DNA from: Ulvibacter algarum
Lineage (GTDB): Bacteria > Bacteroidota > Bacteroidia > Flavobacteriales > Flavobacteriaceae
Length of the DNA: 64,000 nucleotides
Assembly (NCBI GenBank): GCA_947488905.1
Contig: CANLBJ010000003.1
Coordinates: 310,001-374,000 of the forward strand
Reading direction: 5' to 3'
In this document: in pieces, positions 44,511-53,128 of the stretch
Layout of the letters: the number at the start of each line of letters is the position of its first letter
How positions within the stretch are numbered: the stretch's first letter is position 1
Program-made: the position numbers and the translations under genes
The notes under the pieces: model-generated
What the model saw: only the letters and a program-made list of their open reading frames with translations
Database searches by the model: none
Told to the model about the DNA's origin: nothing

Positions 44511-46586
44511 TTAATAATTCAAGATCTCTTCAATCTTAGCTTTCACTTTTTCAGTTGAAGGAATCATTGTTTCTTCTAAAACAGAGTTTAATGGTATTGC
44601 AGGCATATTTTCAGAACCTATAATCATAACCGGTGCATCAAGCGACTGAAAACATTCTTCTTGTATTCTTCCTTGCAATGCTCTACTAAAGCTATTTTCG
44701 CTTGGCTCTTCAGTAACAACTAGACATTTACCACATTTATTTACAGACTTAAAAACTGTATCATAATCTAATGGATGTAATGTTCTTAAATCTACAATCT
44801 CTACACGGTCTGTAATTCCCATTTCTCTTGTGGCATTATAAGCCCAATGCACTCCCATTCCATATGTTATGATAGAAAGGGTTTCTTCATCTTCTTGAGG
44901 CCATATTTCTTGTAACACCCAAGCTTTACCAAAAGGCAACATATAATCTTCACTTGGCTCAATACTCGTAGCTCCTTTTGTGCCTTTCACTTTACTCCAG
45001 TACAAACCTTTGTGCTCAAAAATAACCACAGGATTAGGATCATAATAAGCAGCTTTCATCAGTCCTTTTAGATCGGCTCCGTTTGAAGGGTATGCTATTT
45101 TAACTCCGCGAATATTACTCACCACACTCTCCATAGATGAAGAATGATAAGGACCACCGCTTCCGTAGGCACCAATAGGCACTCTTAAAATCATAGAGAC
45201 TGGCCATTTACCATTTGATAAATAACAACTCCTAGAAACCTCTGTAAATAATTGATTAAGCCCAGGCCAAATATAATCTGCAAACTGAACCTCAACAATA
45301 GGTTTCAATCCCACAGCACTCATACCAACGGTAGAACCAACAATAAATGCTTCTTGAATAGGCGTATTAAAAACACGATTGTCTCCAAACTTTTGAGCCA
45401 AAGTAGCCGCTTCTCTAAACACACCTCCTAGCCTTCCTCCTACATCTTGCCCATATAACAAACACTCAGGGTGTTTTGCCATTAACTCTTCTATAGCAAA
45501 CAGCGCACAATCAACCATCACCACTTTATCACCACCCTCAGGAGCACGTACTCCCACTTCTTCCGTAACTGGAGTTGGCGCAAAATCGTGCGTAAATAAA
45601 TCTTCAGGTTTAGGATCTTCTGCCTCAAGCGCGCGATCAAGACTTTTTCGAACTTCGATTTCGATTTCGGTTTCGATTTCCTTTATTTCTTCTTCGGAAA
45701 TATTATAATCTGAAAGTAATTTAAGCATTTTAGGATATGGGTCTCGCGATCTAGCTTCATCTAGATCATCGCGATAAAACTCCATCCTAACACCTGAAGT
45801 ATGATGATTTAATAAAGGCACTTTTGCATGAACCAAAAATGGTCTTCGCTCAGTTCTTATTTTCTCAATAACTTCATTAATCGTTTTATAACTTTCTTCA
45901 AAATCAGTTCCGTCAATAGATATTGATTCAAGACCGTGAAATCCAGCTGCATATTCTGCTGCATTCTGTGCTCTGGTTTCTGCTGCATTTGCAGAAATAT
46001 CCCAACCATTATCTTGTACTAAATAAAGTATAGGAAGTTGCTTTAAAGCAGCCATCTGGAACGCTTCAGCAATCTCACCTTCTGTCACACTTGCATCACC
46101 TAAAGAACAAACAACTATAGGTTTATCTTCAAATACCTGCTTAGCAATTGCTTCGTTAATCCCTAAAGACTCTTTATATCTAAAACCTAAAGCAACTCCA
46201 GTTGCAGGGATTGCCTGCATTCCTGTTGCACTACTTTGGTGAGGTATTTTAGGTTTATCAATATCGTTTAAACTTGGGTGCGAATAGTAGGTACGTCCAG
46301 CAGAAAATGGGTCATCTTTTTTAGCTAATACTTGCAACATTAACTCATAAGGAGTCATCCCTATCGCAAGCAACATAGAGTCATCTCTGTAATACGGAAA
46401 CATATAATCCTGTGGTTGCAATTGCATACCAACAGCTGTCTGTATTATCTCGTGACCACGCGAAGTTGCGTGCACATATTTTGAAACTACTTTAAAATTC
46501 TCCTCATATAACGCTGTCATTGCTTTTGCAGTGACTAGGTTTTTAAAGGCTTTTAAAACTAGGTCTTTGGATACTAATCTATTCAT
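44511..46586 (-). CDS. 2-Oxoacid dehydrogenase E1, alpha and beta subunits fused (branched-chain type)
   Basis: Thiamine-diphosphate enzyme decarboxylating 2-oxoacids and acylating the E2 lipoyl group. 691 residues; alpha part about 1-310 with TPP motif VVCSLGDASVTEGEIAEAFQ ending at QDNGWDISAN, beta part about 345-691 with LYGQDVGGRLGGVFREA, EVQFADYIWPG and a transketolase C domain. The linker holds the charged repeat EIETEIEIEV encoded by GAAATC tract 45653-45681. The fused layout is common in Bacteroidota. It is the last gene of the paa run, after E2 and a four-helix gene. I infer a role in phenylpyruvate or branched-chain oxidation. Confidence 0.9.
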   Translation of the reverse strand: MNRLVSKDLVLKAFKNLVTAKAMTALYEENFKVVSKYVHATSRGHEIIQTAVGMQLQPQDYMFPYYRDDSMLLAIGMTPYELMLQVLAKKDDPFSAGRTYYSHPSLNDIDKPKIPHQSSATGMQAIPATGVALGFRYKESLGINEAIAKQVFEDKPIVVCSLGDASVTEGEIAEAFQMAALKQLPILYLVQDNGWDISANAAETRAQNAAEYAAGFHGLESISIDGTDFEESYKTINEVIEKIRTERRPFLVHAKVPLLNHHTSGVRMEFYRDDLDEARSRDPYPKMLKLLSDYNISEEEIKEIETEIEIEVRKSLDRALEAEDPKPEDLFTHDFAPTPVTEEVGVRAPEGGDKVVMVDCALFAIEELMAKHPECLLYGQDVGGRLGGVFREAATLAQKFGDNRVFNTPIQEAFIVGSTVGMSAVGLKPIVEVQFADYIWPGLNQLFTEVSRSCYLSNGKWPVSMILRVPIGAYGSGGPYHSSSMESVVSNIRGVKIAYPSNGADLKGLMKAAYYDPNPVVIFEHKGLYWSKVKGTKGATSIEPSEDYMLPFGKAWVLQEIWPQEDEETLSIITYGMGVHWAYNATREMGITDRVEIVDLRTLHPLDYDTVFKSVNKCGKCLVVTEEPSENSFSRALQGRIQEECFQSLDAPVMIIGSENMPAIPLNSVLEETMIPSTEKVKAKIEEILNY
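45653..45681 (-). repeat. GAAATC hexamer tract inside the E1 gene
   Basis: On the minus strand the stretch is built of GAAATC/GAAACC units and encodes part of EIETEIEIEV in the alpha-beta linker. Related tracts lie at 54346-54376 and 61866-61895. Confidence 0.6.
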
Positions 46587-46612
46587 TTGTTGTAATATTA
46601 TTCTATTGTTGG

Positions 46613-46721
46613 ACGTTTTGAATCACGATCGCAAACTGCGTTTGCTGCACGAAACACGACTTATTAAATTTTTATCGTGGGTCGTGCAGCTTGCTTTGCC
46701 AGAGGTCGTGACTCAAAACGT
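46613..46721. repeat. Inverted repeat (copies 1 and 2) at one end of the four-helix cassette
   Basis: Copy 1 (46613-46660) begins ACGTTTTGAATCACGATC; copy 2 (46674-46721), inverted, ends GGTCGTGACTCAAAACGT. The outer 18 bases match at 16 positions. Inner parts share CTGCACGA and CACGA, while the centre differs and in copy 1 forms its own hairpin GCAAACTGCGTTTGC. A third copy lies beyond the gene at 47112-47160. Confidence 0.7.
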
Positions 46722-46735
46722 TTTTTTTTTAAATT

Positions 46736-47095
46736 TTAAGCATCTAATGTGCTCATAAAATTAGAAATCTTACTTTGAACTGCCTGAACCTTATCTTCAA
46801 GAATTTTAAAACGTTCCTCTGAAATAAAGCCTTGCCTTAAACAAATATTTAATTGCGTCTCCCATTCAAAAGCAGAACCCAAGCTATCATCTAAATATTT
46901 TAAAAAATGCTTGTCTGTCCTTTTACTTGAACCCTCAGAAATATTTGAGGCAATAGAAACTGAACATCTATTCATTTGTGTTCTCAACCCGAACCTCTCA
47001 TAGTCTGGTAAAGTCTTTGTTAAGACATAATTCTCATCAATCAAATCCATCGCTTCCGTCCAAATCCTTAACTTCTTAAAATTATGCCTTCTCAT
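46736..47095 (-). CDS. Four-helix-bundle protein (S23/Avd-like), copy A
   Basis: 119 residues. FKKLRIWTEAMDLIDENYVL, GLRTQMNRCSVSIASNISEG and EWETQLNICLRQGFISEERF are the four-helix-bundle (TIGR02436-type) signature, the same family as the S23 proteins encoded within 23S rRNA intervening sequences. Family members are basic and bind nucleic acid in the cases studied. It is squeezed between E2 and E1 and bracketed by inverted repeats (46613-46721, 47112-47160), while its paralog at 54845-55225 sits elsewhere in the same operon. Probably a transposed cassette, not a paa gene. Confidence 0.9.
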   Translation of the reverse strand: MRRHNFKKLRIWTEAMDLIDENYVLTKTLPDYERFGLRTQMNRCSVSIASNISEGSSKRTDKHFLKYLDDSLGSAFEWETQLNICLRQGFISEERFKILEDKVQAVQSKISNFMSTLDA

Positions 47096-47111
47096 TTATT
47101 AATCGTTAATT

Positions 47112-47160
47112 GTCGTGTATCGTGTAGTGAGCGTCAGCGAACGGTCGTGAGTCAAAACGT
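47112..47160 (-). repeat. Third copy of the cassette repeat, providing the E2 stop codon
   Basis: Reading the minus strand it starts ACGTTTTGACTCACGACC and ends GATACACGAC, matching copy 1 in the outer 18 bases with two or three changes. The E2 reading frame runs into it and ends there (ACG TTT TGA gives Thr-Phe-stop). Confidence 0.7.
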
Positions 47161-48465
47161 CCTTTCCACATCAAAATTCTCCATATTATCTGCTATTCTC
47201 TTTAAGAAAGATCCTGCTAGATATCCATCAACAATTCTATGATCAAATGATAGCGACAAGTACATCATGCTTCTAATTTCAATAGTATCTCCTTCTGGTT
47301 TTTCAATTACCTCAGCACGTTTTTTAATAATCCCCGTTGCTAAAATTGCTGCTTCTGGCTGGTTGATTATTGGAGTACCCATCAAGCTGCCAAAAGTTCC
47401 TACATTACTAATGGTAAATGTGCTTCCTTTCATATCATCGCCTTTCAAATTTCCGGAGCGAGATTTACCAACTAGCTCATTTGTTGCAGCTGCCAAACCT
47501 TTTAAGTCTTTCTTATCTGCATTTTTTACTACAGGAACAATTAAGTTTCCTGATGGTAAAGCGGTTGCCATCCCTATATTAATATCTTCTTTTACAATAA
47601 TATTTTTACCGTCTAATGACGAGTTTATCATCGGGAAATCTTTGATAGCATTTGCTACAGCTTCAATAAACAAAGGAGTAAAGGTTAGTTTTTCTCCGTG
47701 TTTTTCCTGAAATTTTAATTTATTAGCATTTCGCCAAGTCACCATATCTGTTAGGTCTGCCTCAACATATGCGGTAACGTGTGGTGAAGTGTGTTTGCTA
47801 TACACCATATGGTCTGCAATCATCTCGCGCATACGATCCATTTCTACTATCTTCCCGGTTCCTTTATCAAACTTTAAGTCTGGAACTTGAAAGCCTGACG
47901 GCTCAACAACTGGTTGTGCAAACTGAAATGATCTACCTTCATTTAAATAATTAGTAACATCACTTTTACGTAATCTTCCATCTTTACCTGTTCCTGTAAT
48001 GCGAGCTAACTCTTCATACGAAATATGATTTTTTCTAGCTACGGCATCTACTAAAGGAGATATAAAAAGGTTTTCATTAACCTTATAAGCTTTTGAACTG
48101 GAATTGGCTTGGGCGACTACCCCTCTCTGCCCTTTGGGCATCTCTCCCCGAGGGAGAGAATTATCATCCCTTTGTTTTTTATTTGAGCTAGTTTCAGCCT
48201 GTGACATTTTCGCGGAAGCTGTATCGCTCAACTCAAGAATTGCGATAGTATCACCCACAGGCACCACATCTTTTGAGGCTACCTTGTGTGATATCATTGT
48301 TCCTGCAGATGGAGCAGGCACTTCATTGTCCACTTTATCTGTTGCTACTTCAACTAAAATATCTCCCTCTTCAAAAGTATCGCCCTCCTGAACCAACCAA
48401 TTAAGGATTGTTCCTTCTGTGATACTTTCGCCCATTTTAGGCATTCTAAATTCTGTTTTTGACAT
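47152..48465 (-). CDS. 2-Oxoacid dehydrogenase E2 (lipoamide acyltransferase)
   Basis: 437 residues. N-terminal lipoyl domain with the modified Lys in VATDKVDNEV (K44), a linker about 82-132, a peripheral subunit-binding domain about 135-174 (ISPLVDAVARKNHISYEELA), and the catalytic acyltransferase core ending SFDHRIVDGYLAGSFLKRI with the HxxxDG motif. It acts with the fused E1 at 44511. The linker contains SLPRGEMPKGQRGVV, encoded by a palindromic repeat. The C-terminus ends inside a cassette repeat. Six bp after paaY. Confidence 0.93.
   Translation of the reverse strand: MSKTEFRMPKMGESITEGTILNWLVQEGDTFEEGDILVEVATDKVDNEVPAPSAGTMISHKVASKDVVPVGDTIAILELSDTASAKMSQAETSSNKKQRDDNSLPRGEMPKGQRGVVAQANSSSKAYKVNENLFISPLVDAVARKNHISYEELARITGTGKDGRLRKSDVTNYLNEGRSFQFAQPVVEPSGFQVPDLKFDKGTGKIVEMDRMREMIADHMVYSKHTSPHVTAYVEADLTDMVTWRNANKLKFQEKHGEKLTFTPLFIEAVANAIKDFPMINSSLDGKNIIVKEDINIGMATALPSGNLIVPVVKNADKKDLKGLAAATNELVGKSRSGNLKGDDMKGSTFTISNVGTFGSLMGTPIINQPEAAILATGIIKKRAEVIEKPEGDTIEIRSMMYLSLSFDHRIVDGYLAGSFLKRIADNMENFDVERTF
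48119..48163. repeat. Palindromic intergenic-type repeat inside the E2 coding sequence
   Basis: The plus strand reads CCCTCTCTGCCC, TTTGGGCATCTCTCCC and CGAGGGAGAGA, with nested inverted repeats (CTCTC/GAGAG, TGCCC/GGGCA). The layout is that of the short palindromic elements scattered between genes in many Bacteroidota. Here it lies in frame in the flexible E2 linker. Confidence 0.65.
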
Positions 48466-48471
48466 TTCGTC

Positions 48472-49077
48472 TTATGCTTTATTGTTCGACTTCATCTCTT
48501 GAAGCGTTTTATAAAAATCTTCTTGTTTTGGTCTATCTGCTGGAATCGCTCTAAGTGGTTCCACTTCTCTTAAACTCTCGTGACAATCTGCTGGTAATTG
48601 CTGGTACAATTTAGTTCCAGCAGTCTTCCAAGCAATCATCGCTTCTGAAACTTCTTTGATAGCTTTAGCAGGATTCCCAACTATTAACTTTCTTTTCTCA
48701 AACTTGGTTTCTGCTTTTACAAAAGCCATTGCTCCCACGATACACTCCTCACCTATTTCTGCATCATCCATAATCACACTGTTCATGCCAATGAGGCAAT
48801 TACGACCTAAATTAGCTCCGTGAATTACCGCGCCGTGACCTACATGTGCTCCTTCTTTTAAAACAATACTCTTACCCGGAAACATATGTACGGTACAGTT
48901 TTCTTGCACGTTAACTCCGTCTTCAAGTATTATTTCTCCCCAATCACCACGTATTGCAGCGCCAGGACCTATGTAGCAATTCTTGCCAATAATCACGTTA
49001 CCCGTGACGGCAGCTAAAGGATGTACAAAGCTAGATTCGTGTACTACTGGTATGTGACCTTTGAAGGAGTATATCAT
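48472..49077 (-). CDS. paaY: PaaY-type hexapeptide acyl-CoA thioesterase / gamma-carbonic-anhydrase-like protein
   Basis: 201 residues, the usual PaaY length. Left-handed beta-helix hexapeptides run from ESSFVHPLAAVTGNVIIGKN to GVNVQENCTVHMFPG and GAHVGHGAVIHGANLGRNCL, with three metal-ligand His residues. The C-terminal tail (REVEPLRAIPADRP) is PaaY-specific. In other species PaaY removes dead-end CoA esters of the pathway. Part of the paa run, 6 bp before E2. Confidence 0.88.
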   Translation of the reverse strand: MIYSFKGHIPVVHESSFVHPLAAVTGNVIIGKNCYIGPGAAIRGDWGEIILEDGVNVQENCTVHMFPGKSIVLKEGAHVGHGAVIHGANLGRNCLIGMNSVIMDDAEIGEECIVGAMAFVKAETKFEKRKLIVGNPAKAIKEVSEAMIAWKTAGTKLYQQLPADCHESLREVEPLRAIPADRPKQEDFYKTLQEMKSNNKA

Positions 49078-49173
49078 GTTAAATGTAAAATTTCAAACTA
49101 AAAAATTGAAAATGTAAAATATATCAAACTTTAAAAGTTTAGATTTTTCAGTTTTACATTTTGCTGTTTCTTA

Positions 49174-49926
49174 TTATTTAAATCTTTTAAGTGTTTCTTT
49201 TGTAAAATCTGAAAGCACAAGTCTTCCTGAAATGACTGCTCTTTCAGCAAGTAATGTATCCCAGTTTTCAGTTCCTGACCACATTATCTTTTTCATTTCT
49301 TTCATTGCTTCAGGGTTATACGTACACAGGTTTTCTGCAAAAGCTTGTACTGCTTCGTCTAATGCTTCGGTGCTTTCGTGAACACTTGCATACAGACCTT
49401 TTTGTCTTGCCCACTCGGCATCATAAAACGTATTTGCATCAATTGCTATCTGGCTCATCCCAGTTAAGCCTAGCTTTCTTTCAACAGCTGGCCCAACAAC
49501 AAAAGGTCCTATCCCAATGTTTAATTCACTTAGTTTAATGCTTGCAAATTTGCTAGCCATACAGTAATCTGTTGCACTTGCAACACCTACTCCACCACCT
49601 ACAGTTTTTCCTTGTACGCGACCAATGATGAATTTAGGGCATTTTCGCATTGCGTTAATTACGTTTGCAAATCCGCTAAAGAAAACGCGTCCTGTCTCTG
49701 CATCATTAATACTTATAAGTTCTTTAAAACTTGCTCCTGCACAGAAAGTACGCTCTCCTCCACTTTTTAATATAATCACTTTTACAGCGTCATTCTCTCC
49801 TGCATCAGTAATTGTTTTTCTCAATTTTTCTAAAATATCTCCTGGCAAACTATTGTGTGCTGGGTGGAAAAATTCTATAGTTGAGATTCCATTATTTATT
49901 TCTTCTTTTACGTATGGTGCTGTCAT
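49174..49926 (-). CDS. Enoyl-CoA hydratase/isomerase family (PaaF-like position)
   Basis: 250 residues of crotonase fold. The oxyanion-hole segment FCAGASFKEL is clear, and SELNIGIGPFVVGPAVERKL retains one catalytic Glu region, but the first-Glu segment reads GGGVGVASATDYC, with Val where the classic hydratase has Glu. That may mean isomerase or altered hydratase activity. By position it could fill the PaaF (dehydroadipyl-CoA hydratase) role, an inference. Between the MarC gene and paaY. Confidence 0.82.
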   Translation of the reverse strand: MTAPYVKEEINNGISTIEFFHPAHNSLPGDILEKLRKTITDAGENDAVKVIILKSGGERTFCAGASFKELISINDAETGRVFFSGFANVINAMRKCPKFIIGRVQGKTVGGGVGVASATDYCMASKFASIKLSELNIGIGPFVVGPAVERKLGLTGMSQIAIDANTFYDAEWARQKGLYASVHESTEALDEAVQAFAENLCTYNPEAMKEMKKIMWSGTENWDTLLAERAVISGRLVLSDFTKETLKRFK

Positions 49927-49964
49927 CGTTTAGATTGTAATTACTTATTATTTTATAATTCTTT

Positions 49965-50567
49965 TTAAAAGAAATCTTTTATTCCTGTTAATATACTTTG
50001 TACTGCGTATGATGCTAAAATTAACCCCATCACTTTACTAATTACAGTAATCCCGTATGACCCTATTTTTTCTTGAATAGAGCTTGCTGCTAATAACATA
50101 ATTGATGTTAGCACTATAACCACTAACACTAAACCTGTGGTTAATAGTTGTTGCTCTATGCTATAAACATGGTTATCGGTCAACAATACAACCGCCATTA
50201 TTGCTCCCGGAGAAGCAATTGATGGTATAGCCACAGGAAATATTGTTACGTGCTTATAATCTGTAATTTTATTTTTTTCTATTTCTGGTTTTCCATCTCC
50301 AAAAATCATAGTCAATGCAAACAGAAATAAAATAACTCCTCCCGAAATTTGAAATGCATCTAATGACACCTCCATTCCCTCTAATATTAATTGACCTATT
50401 ACTATAAAAAACAACAAGATTAAAAAGGCAATAAAAGAAGCTCTTATTGCAATTTTACGTTTGTGCTTTTTATCAAACTCCTTTGTTGCCTCAAGATAAA
50501 CAGGCACTGAACCTATAGGGTCTATCACTGCAAAAAGGAAAAATATTGATGTTAATATTTCAGTCAT
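49965..50567 (-). CDS. MarC-family integral membrane protein
   Basis: 200 residues with six hydrophobic segments. FLFAVIDPIGSVPVYLEATK, ALTMIFGDGKPEIEKNKITD and VAIPSIASPGAIMAVVLLTD are MarC-family landmarks. The family is often called a multidrug transporter but has no proven activity. Its presence between paaZ and the hydratase gene (11 and 38 bp gaps) is odd; it may export aromatic acids or be a passenger. Confidence 0.88.
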   Translation of the reverse strand: MTEILTSIFFLFAVIDPIGSVPVYLEATKEFDKKHKRKIAIRASFIAFLILLFFIVIGQLILEGMEVSLDAFQISGGVILFLFALTMIFGDGKPEIEKNKITDYKHVTIFPVAIPSIASPGAIMAVVLLTDNHVYSIEQQLLTTGLVLVVIVLTSIMLLAASSIQEKIGSYGITVISKVMGLILASYAVQSILTGIKDFF

Positions 50568-50578
50568 TAAAATTGGTT

Positions 50579-53119
50579 TTATAGTACATTAAACTGCTCA
50601 AAATGATGATTTAAATGTTTTCGTTCTAATAAATAAGACTCGTATTTATTTAATTCACCAAACACTAAATTCTTTAAAACAGCATCTGGATTTTCCTTAA
50701 AAAATGCTAAATATTTAAAACGTTGTTCTAAAAATTTATCTTTTGCTGTTTGCAAATCTGCGTGAACTAAAGGTGCCAACGTATCTTTTTCTAATGTTGG
50801 AAATTTAGAATTCTGCGGAAATTTTTCAAAGTTATAAAGGCTATCATGGACAACATCCAAATACTTTTCTGGTGTTGCAATATCAAAATCTTGAATTTCT
50901 CCCGAAGCAATTTTGTAGGTGTATTCTAAATGCTCTAACATATGCTGTGGAGTCATAATTCCCCATTGTGGTTTGCTGTCTTCTGAAAGTTTATGGAGAC
51001 ACGACTGGATCGTTTCATTTGTCATTTCGGTAAAAACCTCTTGTTTCTTTTCTACCATTGTTAAAATGGTTGCAACACAAACTAATGGCTCTTCCTTTTC
51101 TGCACCGGCTGGTAAAATAGCGTTTGCAGCATCTACATTCGTATCAAAAACCTCAACGTACCATTTTACAATACCACTTGGATGTTCTGTACCTCTAGAA
51201 TCTCTATCTACTTTTTGCTTACATGTTAAACGCACGTACAATGTATCACCATCATAAATAGGGCGTAAGAATCTAATTTCTTCTAAACCGTAATTTGCTG
51301 CAACTGGGCCCTTGTTTGGGTATACAAAAAGACCTGCTGCCATAGAAATAATAAAATATCCGTGGGCCGTTCGCTTTTCAAAAATGCTTCCGTCAAGGCT
51401 TGTTATATCGGTGTGTGCATAAAAATGATCCCACGTAATATTTCCGAAGTTTACAATATCTGTGTCTGTAATTGTACGGTTATGAGTTTTTAGTGACATC
51501 CCTGGCTCAATATCTTCCCAATGGTAAGCAAAAGGATGCTTTGGTGATTCTTTATAATCAGCTTTTGGCTGGTACATTCCAGTTACTTCTGTCAATGTGG
51601 TTGGACTTCCTTGAATGGCACAACGTTGTAAGTAATGCTTAATACCACGCATTCCACCCATTTCTTCTCCTCCACCTGCACGTCCTGGGCCACCGTGAAT
51701 TAATCCTGGTAATGGACTACCATGCCCTGTACTTTGCTTTGCAGATTCTCTATTTAAGATTAATATACGTCCGTGATGACTTGCGGCATTTACGGCATAT
51801 TCTGTTGCTATTTTATCATCATTGGTTACGATTGAACTCACTAAAGATCCTTTCCCCATTTTTGCTAAAGTGATCGCATCTTCTAGCGTATCATAAGGCA
51901 TTAAGGTACTTACAGGTCCAAAAGCTTCGGTCACGTGGGCATTCTCATTTTTTAAAGGATTATCCTCACGCATCAATATAGGTTTCATAAAAGCACCTTT
52001 CTGTGAATCTGCGCCTATCGCTTCAAAGTCATTAAAATTTCCGTAGACCATCTCTGCAGTTTTGGCAATCTTAGCCACTTGCTCTTTTACACTATTACGT
52101 TGTGCATCATTTACTAAACTTCCCATTCGCACCTCTTTTAAACGAGGGTCACCAATGGTCACTTTATCAAGTTGTTTTATCAATGCATTTTGCACATCTC
52201 CAACCAAATTTTGAGGAACAATAATACGACGTATTGCCGTACATTTTTGACCACATTTTGTTGTCATTTCATTACGAACTTCTTTTACAAATAAGTCAAA
52301 TTCGGGTGTTCCTGGCACTGCATCTTTTCCTAGAATCGCCGCATTTAAACTATCTGCTTCCATTGTAAATGGCACCGACTCTGCAGTTAATTGTGGATGG
52401 TTTTTAAGAATACGACCTATTTTAGCAGATCCCGTAAATGTTACTACATCTTGAGATTCTACCGTATCTAATATATTTTTTGCTGTTCCTGAAATAAGCT
52501 GCAAAGATCCTTCGGGTAAAATACCCGAAGCAATGATTTCTCTTACTACGGCCTCAGTCAAATATGCTGTTTGTGGCGCTGGTAATACAACTGCTGGCAT
52601 TCCTGCCATCCAGTTTACGGCACATTTTTCTAACATTCCCCAAACTGGAAAATTGAACGCGTTGATATGCACTGCAACACCCTCACGAGGCACCATAATA
52701 TGATGCGCCATAAAACGACCACCGCGAGATAAATCTATAGGATCTCCTTCTACGTGATATGTCTGATTAGGGAATAATTTACGTAAAGATGCATTGGCAA
52801 AAAGATTACCAAAACCCCCTTCAATATCAACCCAACTATCACGTTTTGTTGCACCTGTGCGGTAACTTATTTCATAAAAGGCTTGCTTTCTTTTTTCAAG
52901 ATATAGCGCAAGGCTTTTTAGCATGTTACCACGTTGTTGAAACGTCATTTTACGAAGTGTTGCTCCTTGGTCACGACCATATTGCAAAATAGACGGAACA
53001 TCTAATCCCTCTACTGTTGTACTTGTAAAATGTTCTCCAGTGATAGAATCAAAAACAGGAATTCCTTCGCCGTTTCCAGATTGCCATTGGCCTTGTACGT
53101 AATGTTGTGTTTTATTCAT
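50579..53119 (-). CDS. paaZ: PaaZ, aldehyde dehydrogenase + MaoC hydrolase + C-terminal DUF1569 domain
   Basis: Ring-opening enzyme: MaoC part hydrolyses oxepin-CoA and the dehydrogenase oxidises the semialdehyde product. 846 residues against about 680 in the enterobacterial protein. Dehydrogenase 1-520 with catalytic Glu (E254, FTMEADSLN) and Cys (C293, GQKCTAIRR); MaoC domain about 540-690 with FGNITWDHFYAHTD. Residues 700-846 are an added DUF1569/DinB-like helical domain (WGIMTPQHMLEHLEYTYKIA … HLNHHFEQF) with several His. Function of the third domain unknown. 9 bp after paaJ. Confidence 0.93.
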   Translation of the reverse strand: MNKTQHYVQGQWQSGNGEGIPVFDSITGEHFTSTTVEGLDVPSILQYGRDQGATLRKMTFQQRGNMLKSLALYLEKRKQAFYEISYRTGATKRDSWVDIEGGFGNLFANASLRKLFPNQTYHVEGDPIDLSRGGRFMAHHIMVPREGVAVHINAFNFPVWGMLEKCAVNWMAGMPAVVLPAPQTAYLTEAVVREIIASGILPEGSLQLISGTAKNILDTVESQDVVTFTGSAKIGRILKNHPQLTAESVPFTMEADSLNAAILGKDAVPGTPEFDLFVKEVRNEMTTKCGQKCTAIRRIIVPQNLVGDVQNALIKQLDKVTIGDPRLKEVRMGSLVNDAQRNSVKEQVAKIAKTAEMVYGNFNDFEAIGADSQKGAFMKPILMREDNPLKNENAHVTEAFGPVSTLMPYDTLEDAITLAKMGKGSLVSSIVTNDDKIATEYAVNAASHHGRILILNRESAKQSTGHGSPLPGLIHGGPGRAGGGEEMGGMRGIKHYLQRCAIQGSPTTLTEVTGMYQPKADYKESPKHPFAYHWEDIEPGMSLKTHNRTITDTDIVNFGNITWDHFYAHTDITSLDGSIFEKRTAHGYFIISMAAGLFVYPNKGPVAANYGLEEIRFLRPIYDGDTLYVRLTCKQKVDRDSRGTEHPSGIVKWYVEVFDTNVDAANAILPAGAEKEEPLVCVATILTMVEKKQEVFTEMTNETIQSCLHKLSEDSKPQWGIMTPQHMLEHLEYTYKIASGEIQDFDIATPEKYLDVVHDSLYNFEKFPQNSKFPTLEKDTLAPLVHADLQTAKDKFLEQRFKYLAFFKENPDAVLKNLVFGELNKYESYLLERKHLNHHFEQFNVL

Positions 53120-53128
53120 TATAAAGAA

